Below, in pieces: positions 28,201-34,438 of a DNA stretch of 64,000 nt. This DNA is from G963701675 sp963701675 (GTDB lineage: Bacteria; Planctomycetota; Planctomycetia; Gemmatales; Gemmataceae). The stretch covers positions 3,844,001 to 3,908,000 of the forward strand of contig OY969623.1 of the NCBI GenBank assembly GCA_963701675.1, written 5' to 3'. The stretch's first letter is position 1. Every line of letters starts with the position of its first letter. Below the pieces are notes generated by a model. The model worked only from the letters and a program-made list of their open reading frames with translations. It ran no database searches and was not told the origin of the DNA. The translations under genes were made by a program, and so were the position numbers.

Positions 28201-28798
28201 ATTGGTCGCTGTGCTTGCTGATGTCGCCGCGAAAAGTCTCCGGGGGAGCGTACAGCGGCGTCACGCCGGCCATTGACCCGGAACCACGTTCCAAATGCTT
28301 GACGAGGCCAAAGTCAGCCACCTTAACTCGGTCGCTGATGATGAACAGGTTGCGGGGCTTGATATCGAGATGTTGAAGATTGTGCCGCTCGATCATGTGG
28401 TCGAGCGCATCGGCGCCGTCGCGGATGTATTTCAGCAGGCTGTCACGCGGTATACCGATGAGCCCGGCCGATTGGCATTCGACAAACTTGTCGTGCAAGT
28501 TGCAGTCCGCCAACTCCATGACGATTACGAGTTCGCCACCCACGACTTCGATTCGATCCATCGACAGCACGAACGGATGACGGACTTCTTTGATGCGATT
28601 CAAGGCGCCTAGTTCTTGTTCGGCGCGGGCGCTATCACTGTCGAGGGCATTCAGATTTCCAAAGACAAACTTGATGGCTTTATGAATGCCGCCGGGGGCT
28701 TCACACTTCCAAACCTCGCCGAAGCCACCCGTGCCGAGCGGCTCGATGAGGCGATATCCCGGTATCGGCTCTGCATTAGGTTCGCGGCTGAAACTCAT
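25250..28798 (-). CDS. Ser/Thr kinase fused to a tubulin-like domain
   Basis: 1182 residues from MSFSREPNAE; an upstream ATG at 28840 is less likely. Kinase domain 15-270: P-loop LGTGGFGEVWK (21-31), Lys43 in AIKF, catalytic loop HLDIKPRN (143-150; Leu replaces the usual Arg), DFG (162-164), APPE. After a linker, residues 350-540 match the tubulin-like family: TLIIGVGAFGKRAL (351-364), a Q-T-Q-G-x-x-A-L-G-R element, and the G-box GAAGGGGSGVMIDL (507-520), similar to the tubulin GGGTGSG loop. The last 500 residues are helical, with no clear motif. It may couple phosphorylation to GTP-dependent assembly or envelope organisation; that is an inference. Confidence 0.85.
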   Translation of the reverse strand: MSFSREPNAEPIPGYRLIEPLGTGGFGEVWKCEAPGGIHKAIKFVFGNLNALDSDSARAEQELGALNRIKEVRHPFVLSMDRIEVVGGELVIVMELADCNLHDKFVECQSAGLIGIPRDSLLKYIRDGADALDHMIERHNLQHLDIKPRNLFIISDRVKVADFGLVKHLERGSGSMAGVTPLYAPPETFRGDISKHSDQYSLAIVYEELLTGQRPFTGKNPRQLALQHTNAEPELRWLPEGERPIVARALAKDPAKRWPDCLSFVRALVNAQRTAHAELLTPEPIVVCGENRPMSLAESMEDVFLDNVPSVPRAIPVAVGTGGDSDSEDLLQSTPMGITMEQPLTGALRPTLIIGVGAFGKRALTELRCRFLDRFGDIKHVPVMRFLYVDTDPEAIRFATRSAPEVALSTEEVYHLPLQPVGNYRRRMLEQISEWLPREKLYTLPRSLQTQGSRALGRLAFADNHLRFMARLRRDIQQITHPDALFQSVRDTELALRDQRPRVYVIGAAGGGGSGVMIDLAYNLRRMMHQLQHPETEVLAFLFCGAPQDPATPKLEQANVYATLTELNHYADAGVRFSAQYNSDGPRTVESGSPFNHVYLLALAHRSPKALGDTLAHLGSYLFHELTTPLGARLDRCRKRGAGAGKTPFRSFGTHAAWFPRGLLLRQAARGGCARLLGEWQAPADPMAASQVDIACAEALADPGLEFQSVCNRLQAEAASAFDGDLPGAVTQLLSVLEEQSHQSVAQESPASWARQALHRVEDLIGAAPDLESDTSWRRSRVSRALCNATQKFAAEWDERLSSAAFKLMDQTGCRIAAAEAGLQRFTRYCDDAFEAQRARILQQEGRTQEIWKHLTQALEGCGHGGGFSLFGNRSRRSLRAVMDQLSAFCRHRLVEEVVGAGRQFYAILKGRLLDRIQELAFCRQRLRHLQEHLESPPDEARDLAETAANGIETTSVHSPAPSPETYWEAIRESATTRVLLPDGESDLEQAARKFLRRLKSEQWDRVDQAIQDGLLAELGGLHRVCMTGNDLPRHIAGPLIGVTAKALGEFLPETDVAEVEFSVAAAGHEDIAEQIKDHFNRAAPLVDGKDTSDQTAFLLTPGSDAGKELADHATRSVHGLEIVRVPGQADLMFCRERGNLSPEDLKRLLPVCRQAYYEKMVAPNTSPHARFDFADWLPLDP

Positions 28799-28977
28799 GG
28801 AGCGCCCCGTTTTGCCCGCGACCCGGAAGAAAAAACGCATCGGACACTGCGAACCGACGGGCTACCGCGACAGGCCGCCATTTGCCCCTCAAGGCGCAAG
28901 CGGGGCGTTCTTCAACTGGGTCCAGCGCAAGCCTAGGTCAGTGCGGGGGACATGTCCAACGAGAAATACAGCGCACC

Positions 28978-30312
28978 TTAGCCGGCCGCCGCCGGCCGCT
29001 CCGATCCGTATTGACGTTGGGAGTTATAGAATCCTCGTTGCCTACTTTCCATCGATTCGTCGCTGTAGAGCCGTTCCGCCAGCCAGTAGATGCCTTTCCG
29101 TAATTCATCGGCCGACATGAGTTTCGGCACGAAGTTCACGTCGAACAACGTGCACAAATCCCACCGGCCGGGGTCAATGATCCGGCCTTCGGCGAGAAGG
29201 CGGTCGTACAGCGGTGTGCCGGGGAATGGAGTCAGGACCGTGATTTGCACATCATAAAGCGGAGTCTCTTGTGCATACGTGAGGACCTGCTCAAAGATGT
29301 CGGTTGTGTGACCGTCGAGGCCGAGGATGAAGCAGCCGTTCACCGTGATGCCGTGGCTTTGAATTTCGCGCACTGCTTCGCGGTTGGTGGCCCAGCGACG
29401 GGCCTTGAAGTTTGACCGCAGTTCCACACCTTCGAGCGAACCCGGCTCAGGGCTTTCCAACCCGATCAAAACCTGACGACAACCCGCCTGTCGCATGAGT
29501 CGTAACAATTCCGGATCGTCGGCCACGGAAACGTCGGTTTCGGTGAACCATTTGATTCCGAGCGGGATGAGTTGCCGGCATAGTTCCTTGCCCCAGTCCT
29601 TGTCAACGAAGGTATTGTCATCCGCAAACTCGACGAACGGCCGTTTGCGCAAGCTGCAAAGCGCGCGAATGTCCCGTGCCACATCTTCGACGGGACGCTT
29701 GCGGTACCTTTGCCGAAGCATCACATTGGACGCACAGAAATCGCAGCGCCACGGGCAGCCGCGGGAAGTTTGGACGGTGAAACGGTTATACGGCCGTTCA
29801 GCGAGCAAGTCGTAGCGCGGCACCGGAAGGTCTTGCACGTCGACCGTTGAAACGTCAGCCGCATGCCACAGCCGCTGTTCGGCGCCTGCCTCGATCGCTC
29901 GTACAACATGGGGCCAGGCCACTTCTGCCTCACCGGTGACAACAAAGTCGGCGTGCTCAAGCGCCTCATCCGGGCGGACGGTGACGTGCAAACCACCCAT
30001 GGCAACGCGCACGCCCGCGGCTCGAAGCCGATCGGCAATCGCATAGGCTTCGAAAACCTGAGCCGAGAATGTACTGATCGCCACTAGATCGCACTCATAC
30101 ACCTCGGCAGGTTCGGCGCCATCGCCGCTGGCCTCGAAGTAGCGGAGTTCGTGACCCGGCGGTGTCACGGCCGCAATGTACAACAGTCCCAAGCTCGGCA
30201 GCCGCGCAATGACATTGCCGCGCTGAATCACGCCCGGCAATGTCAGGCCTAGCCGGAGCAACTCCGGGTCGTGCGCCCGCAACCCGCTCAGAGCCAGAAG
30301 TCCGATTCTCAT
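28978..30312 (-). CDS. B12-binding radical SAM protein
   Basis: 444 residues. The ATG at 30312 overlaps the stop of the upstream gene (ATGA). The N-terminal half (MRIGLLALSG, CDLVAISTFSAQVFEA, VRVAMGGLHVTVRPDEAL, ADFVVTGEAE) is the cobalamin-binding Rossmann fold typical of class B radical SAM methylases and related enzymes. The 4Fe-4S cluster motif CxxxCxxC is at 186-193 (SRGCPWRCDFCAS), followed by the SAM barrel (FVEFADDNTFVDKDWGKELC, GCRQVLIGLESPEPGSLEG). The C-terminus resembles B12-radical-SAM proteins near membrane or lipid genes. It could methylate or rearrange an unreactive carbon; substrate unknown. Last gene of a four-gene operon. Confidence 0.88.
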   Translation of the reverse strand: MRIGLLALSGLRAHDPELLRLGLTLPGVIQRGNVIARLPSLGLLYIAAVTPPGHELRYFEASGDGAEPAEVYECDLVAISTFSAQVFEAYAIADRLRAAGVRVAMGGLHVTVRPDEALEHADFVVTGEAEVAWPHVVRAIEAGAEQRLWHAADVSTVDVQDLPVPRYDLLAERPYNRFTVQTSRGCPWRCDFCASNVMLRQRYRKRPVEDVARDIRALCSLRKRPFVEFADDNTFVDKDWGKELCRQLIPLGIKWFTETDVSVADDPELLRLMRQAGCRQVLIGLESPEPGSLEGVELRSNFKARRWATNREAVREIQSHGITVNGCFILGLDGHTTDIFEQVLTYAQETPLYDVQITVLTPFPGTPLYDRLLAEGRIIDPGRWDLCTLFDVNFVPKLMSADELRKGIYWLAERLYSDESMESRQRGFYNSQRQYGSERPAAAG

Positions 30313-30698
30313 TCGGTCGCCCCGTAAAGGGTGAAAAGAACCGCAAGAATCAACGCCGTCACCGGTACCGCGAACAGGTAACGGAATGATTCCCGCCACC
30401 CCGTTAGAAAGCACACCAGCGGCATCGATACGCCACCGACGACGAAGCAGATGGACGCCCATTCCGCCGTCGGCGACGATGGGTGCGGCCAGGGCGACAA
30501 ACTATACAGGACATTCATCATGCCCAATGCCGCCAACGCAATGTGGCCCAAGCGAACGATTCGCCGCCGAAAGGAATTGTAACCGCCCCAAAAATCGTCC
30601 CGGTGAAAGCGCATGCCGAGAAGCGCACCGGTCACAAATGCGGTCAAAACCAAGCACCAACCCGCATACCAGTTCAACAAATGAATGGGGCTGGACAT
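30309..30698 (-). CDS. small multi-pass membrane protein
   Basis: 129 residues with three or four hydrophobic helices (WCLVLTAFVTGALLGM, GHIALAALGMMNVLY, ASICFVVGGVSMPLVCFL, LFAVPVTALILAVLFTLY). It lies 22 bases after the upstream membrane gene and overlaps the radical SAM gene start by four bases, so the two are translationally coupled. Family not recognised; an inner-membrane or respiratory accessory role is possible. Confidence 0.7.
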   Translation of the reverse strand: MSSPIHLLNWYAGWCLVLTAFVTGALLGMRFHRDDFWGGYNSFRRRIVRLGHIALAALGMMNVLYSLSPWPHPSSPTAEWASICFVVGGVSMPLVCFLTGWRESFRYLFAVPVTALILAVLFTLYGATE

Positions 30699-30720
30699 TT
30701 GACGAATTCGGAATGGCTGC

Positions 30721-31095
30721 TCAAAGACGCAGCGTGCGACGGGCCATGATGAACAAAATCAACATTACGGCGTCAATGAACACGAATGGTTTGAAAAGTG
30801 TCGGCACATCCTCTTTGAACCAGTAAAGACAAACGACACTGATGTAACTGAACTTCAGGAGGATGCCGTAAGGAATCAAGTTTCGGTTGGCGACGGGATA
30901 CGCTGCGACCGCGAAGAACATGAGACTAAAAATGATCAACATGAGACTACCGAAATCGACGTAACCCCAGTGGTTGGGATGCGTGACTCCGGCCATGTCA
31001 AAGATCTGTCGGCCGAAAAGAAAGAAAACCAGCCCGATGACCAGGTCGTATACGCCGGTCACCGCGAAGACGAGGCGCACCACGGGCAGGCTCAC
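30721..31095 (-). CDS. small multi-pass membrane protein
   Basis: 124 residues starting at a GTG with GGAGG upstream. Four hydrophobic segments: LVFAVTGVYDLVIGLVFFLF, GSLMLIIFSLMFFAVAAYPV, ILLKFSYISVVCLYWF and FIDAVMLILFIMAR. It resembles small DoxX-like or conserved membrane proteins, but no family is certain. It is the second gene of the operon ending in the radical SAM protein. Confidence 0.7.
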   Translation of the reverse strand: MSLPVVRLVFAVTGVYDLVIGLVFFLFGRQIFDMAGVTHPNHWGYVDFGSLMLIIFSLMFFAVAAYPVANRNLIPYGILLKFSYISVVCLYWFKEDVPTLFKPFVFIDAVMLILFIMARRTLRL

Positions 31096-31115
31096 GGGTC
31101 ACCTCCGACCTTCCG

Positions 31116-31307
31116 TCAATTCAGGTATTGGCTGCTACCGGCAATGTACGCAACGATGGAGTATCCAATCAAACCGAGCGCGAAAACTCCGGTCATTAAG
31201 ACCACAATGTTCCGCCCGGCTTCCTTATCGGACTCATGTAACGTTCTCAATTCGGCATCGGAGAGAGTTGCCGACGGGTGATGCTCGGCTGGGTGTGAAT
31301 GTGCCAT
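31116..31307 (-). CDS. small single-pass membrane protein
   Basis: 63 residues, MAHSHPAEHHPSATLSDAEL, then a His-rich and acidic N-terminus and one membrane helix (NIVVLMTGVFALGLIGYSIV). AAGGA precedes the ATG at 31307. It is the first gene of the operon and may be a small subunit of a respiratory or transport complex. Not in a family I can name. Confidence 0.6.
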   Translation of the reverse strand: MAHSHPAEHHPSATLSDAELRTLHESDKEAGRNIVVLMTGVFALGLIGYSIVAYIAGSSQYLN

Positions 31308-31592
31308 GTGATTTCTATCCTTGGTGACGATGTCATGGAAAGCATATGTATACCGCTCACAAGGTACAATACGACAATCGGACGTGAAATCGGATGTGAA
31401 ATTCGTACCGCAGCCGGCGGCGCAGGACCCATCGCCGCTGCGTTAACGCTCAGGAAAACGATTCAGACAAATCGTCGGCTACCCTCTTGCGGGGCCGACC
31501 AAAAAAAGGGTATAACCTTTTGGTGCGATTCGCCCTGAACCGTAACCCGCCTGGCAGCCTCTGGGTTGAAAATCTCGAGGAGATCTGAAGAT
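31308..31592. other. divergent intergenic region
   Basis: 285 bases between the leftward membrane-radical SAM operon and the rightward DUF4058 gene; it must carry both promoters. No repeat or other feature was identified. Confidence 0.4.
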
Positions 31593-32279
31593 ATGGCGAG
31601 TCCGTTTCCGGGGATGGATCCTTACCTGGAATGCGATGCACTCTGGCTGGCGTTTCATCATCAGATGATCACGAGTCTGTATCACGTTCTATTGCCGAGT
31701 CTCGAAAATCGGTATAAAGCTCGGGTCGTGCAACGTCATTATGTCCTTGAACAGGCATTGTTCACCTCGATTGTCCGCGAAGAACACAACGAGGAGTTCA
31801 TCGAGATCCGCAATCGCGGCGCAAGCCGCCTTGTGACACTGATCGAAGTGGTCAGCCCGGCGAACAAATCCACCTGCGCGGGCCGCGATGCCTATCTGGC
31901 GAAGCGACGGGAAGGTAGAGCCTCGTCAGCCAACCTGGTTGAAATCGACCTCGTGTTGCAGGGCAAGCCGACGCTGGATTTCAACCGCGAAGGACTTCCC
32001 GATTGGGACTACGCCGTGACCGTGACCCGGACGAATCAGCCCGACCGGTTTGAAATCTACAAAGCCACCCTGCGCGAACACCTGCCGCGGTTTCGCCTGC
32101 CGCTATCCGCCGACGACCGAGATACCGTGCTGGACTTGCACGCCGTGTTCACTCGCGCCTACGATCAGGGAAGCTTCGCCGAACAGATCGATTATGGCCG
32201 GGATCCGGCGACTTCGGTGCGCGATGAGGACCGGCAATGGCTCGACGAATTGTTGCGGCAGCAGAAATTGCGGACATAA
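31593..32279 (+). CDS. DUF4058 family protein
   Basis: 228 residues from MASPFPGMDPYLE, the well-known start of DUF4058. GAGGAG is present about ten bases upstream; a longer start at 31566 is out of family. The conserved block RLVTLIEVVSPANKSTCAGRDAYLAKR and the acidic/aromatic centre resemble the PD-(D/E)XK-like core I remember for this group, common in planctomycetes and cyanobacteria, often in many copies. Biochemical role unknown. A heptamer repeat follows the stop directly. Confidence 0.88.
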   Translation: MASPFPGMDPYLECDALWLAFHHQMITSLYHVLLPSLENRYKARVVQRHYVLEQALFTSIVREEHNEEFIEIRNRGASRLVTLIEVVSPANKSTCAGRDAYLAKRREGRASSANLVEIDLVLQGKPTLDFNREGLPDWDYAVTVTRTNQPDRFEIYKATLREHLPRFRLPLSADDRDTVLDLHAVFTRAYDQGSFAEQIDYGRDPATSVRDEDRQWLDELLRQQKLRT

Positions 32280-32312
32280 CAGTTGCCAGTTGTCAGTTGT
32301 CAGTTGTCAGTT
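32280..32312. repeat. CAGTTGT tandem heptamer repeat
   Basis: About 4.7 copies of CAGTTGT (first copy CAGTTGC). It fills most of the gap between the DUF4058 stop and the next start at 32320. The complement (ACAACTG) is the form I recall from planctomycete and cyanobacterial intergenic repeats. Confidence 0.9.
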
Positions 32313-32319
32313 CAATGGC

Positions 32320-32865
32320 ATGGGATTGATTCGATCCGACGATGCGGTGGCCCTTGTGGTTGCGGCATTCAGCCGGAATGTCAGTGCATTGGAGTGGGCG
32401 TCGAAGGAGTTGATACGCATCTTCGGGCCGACCGCACTGGTTAGTCCGCTCTTCGATTTTCACCAGACGAGGTACTACGAATCGTCGATGGGTAAGGAGT
32501 TGCGGAAGCAATTCTTGGTTCTTCATCAACTCGTTTCGGCCGACGGTCTTGGTGATATCAAACGCCGTACCAATGAGATGGAGGCGGAGCTCGCTCGGTC
32601 CGGGAACTATCCGGAGGTTCGGCCGCTCAATCTCGATCCCGGCATCCTTACGCTGGGCAAGTTCATGTTGGCGACAACCAAGGACCAATCGCATCGAATC
32701 TATTTGAACGACGGGATCTTCGCGGAAGTGACACTGAGATTCCACGCAGGCACTTACGAGCCATGGCCGTGGACCTACGCTGACTACCGCGAACCCGACG
32801 TGATCAGTTTCCTCAACGACGCCCGCGAATGGTATCGCAAGCGGCTGGGTGAACCGCGCGGATAA
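32320..32865 (+). CDS. DUF4416 family protein
   Basis: 181 residues starting MGLIRSDDAVALVVAAFSRN. It matches DUF4416 closely: LIRIFGPTALVSPLFDFHQT, KRRTNEMEAELARSG, RPLNLDPGILTLGKFMLATT, IYLNDGIFAEVTLRFHAG, EPWPWTYADYREPDVISF. The family is conserved in planctomycetes and some deltaproteobacteria; function unknown. It begins just after the heptamer repeat, so its start region carries the repeat rather than a normal ribosome site. Confidence 0.9.
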   Translation: MGLIRSDDAVALVVAAFSRNVSALEWASKELIRIFGPTALVSPLFDFHQTRYYESSMGKELRKQFLVLHQLVSADGLGDIKRRTNEMEAELARSGNYPEVRPLNLDPGILTLGKFMLATTKDQSHRIYLNDGIFAEVTLRFHAGTYEPWPWTYADYREPDVISFLNDAREWYRKRLGEPRG

Positions 32866-32946
32866 CACTTCCTTACGGCGACCCGCGGGGATTGTATCCT
32901 ACAATAACCATGTAGCCCAATTAGCTTCATTGCGGAGACGGCATGC

Positions 32947-34290
32947 ATGAACCACGGGATGGTTATGGAATCCCCGGCCGGGAGTTTGATGTCGAGGATC
33001 AAGGATCGGTCGGCGAGCGTCGGCGTCGTTGGATTGGGATACGTCGGGCTTCCGCTCGCCGAGACGTTCGCGTGGGGTGGTTACTCCGTTCTCGGCTTTG
33101 ATGTCGACGCAGACAAGGTTGCCAAGCTCAAACGTGGCGAGAGCTACATCGGACATATTGCATCGTCACGCGTGGCGGAATTGATTGCCACCGGGCGGTT
33201 CGACGCAACCACCGATTCACGTCAGTTTGCAACCGTTGACGCCATCGTCATTTGTGTACCGACGCCGTTGACCGAGACTCGCGAGCCCGACCTTTCCTAC
33301 ATCGTCAGCACAGCCGAAGCGATTCGACCACATCTGCGCCGCGGTCAACTCGTCGTTCTGGAAAGCACGACATACCCGGGCACCACCACGGACATGCTCC
33401 GACCAATTCTGGAGAAGTCCGGTTTGACCGCTGGCCGCGATTTCTATCTCGCGTTCAGCCCGGAACGCGAAGATCCCGGGAACAAGAACTTTTCCACGCG
33501 AACCATCCCCAAAGTCGTCGGCGGCATCGACGAAGCCAGCCGTGATCTTGCCGTCGCGCTGTACACGCCCATCGTCGACGGCGTAGTTCCCGTTTCAAGC
33601 ACGGGTGTGGCGGAAGCATGCAAGATTCTAGAAAACACCTACCGCGCGGTGAACATCGCGCTGGTCAATGAACTCAAGGTCGTCTTCGACGCCATGGGGA
33701 TCGACGTGTGGGAAGTGATTGCCGCCGCCAAGACCAAGCCGTTCGGCTTCCAGGCCTTCTACCCGGGCCCAGGTCTGGGTGGTCATTGCATTCCCATTGA
33801 CCCGTTTTATCTCACGTGGGCTGCGCGAAAGTACGGCTTGCACACGCGTTTCATCGAATTGGCCGGCGAGATCAATACCAGCATGCCGCAGTATGTCGTC
33901 AACCGGGTGGCCGAGGCGCTCAACACGCACGGAAAGCCAATCAAGGGAAGCAAGATTTGCGTGCTCGGCGTCGCCTACAAGAAAGATGTCGACGACCCGC
34001 GCGAGTCTCCAGCCTTCGAAATCATGGAATCACTCGAGCGGCGTGGTGCGGCCATCTCCTATAACGATCCTCACATTCCATCGCTGCCGCGGATGCGTCA
34101 TCACACCATTCGGCAAAACAGCCAATCACTCACCGAGCGCTTCCTGGCTGCCCAGGACTGTGTGCTCATCATTACCGACCACACGGCGTACGACTTTCCA
34201 TGGATCGCCGAACACTCCCGATTAGTCGTCGACACACGGAATGCAACCAAGGATTGCATCGACTCGCGGCATAAGATCTGTAAGGCCTAG
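32947..34290 (+). CDS. nucleotide-sugar dehydrogenase (UDP-GlcNAc 6-dehydrogenase type)
   Basis: 447 residues with a Rossmann start (VGVVGLGYVGLPLAETFAWG, 26-45). The catalytic Cys is residue 281 in PGPGLGGHCIPIDPFYL. Other family signatures are VPTPLTETREPDLSYI, SPEREDPGN and a C-terminal UDP-binding domain (SKICVLGVAYKKDVDDPRES). It oxidises C6 of a UDP-sugar twice with NAD, supplying uronic-acid precursors for surface polysaccharide. The G-H-C-I-P-I-D-P form fits the WbpA/UDP-GlcNAc branch better than plain UDP-glucose dehydrogenase. GGAGAC is upstream of the start. Confidence 0.92.
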   Translation: MNHGMVMESPAGSLMSRIKDRSASVGVVGLGYVGLPLAETFAWGGYSVLGFDVDADKVAKLKRGESYIGHIASSRVAELIATGRFDATTDSRQFATVDAIVICVPTPLTETREPDLSYIVSTAEAIRPHLRRGQLVVLESTTYPGTTTDMLRPILEKSGLTAGRDFYLAFSPEREDPGNKNFSTRTIPKVVGGIDEASRDLAVALYTPIVDGVVPVSSTGVAEACKILENTYRAVNIALVNELKVVFDAMGIDVWEVIAAAKTKPFGFQAFYPGPGLGGHCIPIDPFYLTWAARKYGLHTRFIELAGEINTSMPQYVVNRVAEALNTHGKPIKGSKICVLGVAYKKDVDDPRESPAFEIMESLERRGAAISYNDPHIPSLPRMRHHTIRQNSQSLTERFLAAQDCVLIITDHTAYDFPWIAEHSRLVVDTRNATKDCIDSRHKICKA

Positions 34291-34438
34291 CCTGACAGAA
34301 GTCGGCTTCAACGCATCACTTACGGCCATTCTTCTCCCCGCACTGCCGAGAATCTCGCCAAATCCTTTTTTTTCGCGCGTCCGGTTTGGACTCGAAATCA
34401 CGTTATAACAATAGGCGGATCTATTTTGGAGCAGTGCA

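Noticed and set aside
32280..32312. CAGTTGT repeats as a CRISPR array
   Set aside because: Units are seven bases with no spacers and no cas genes are nearby.
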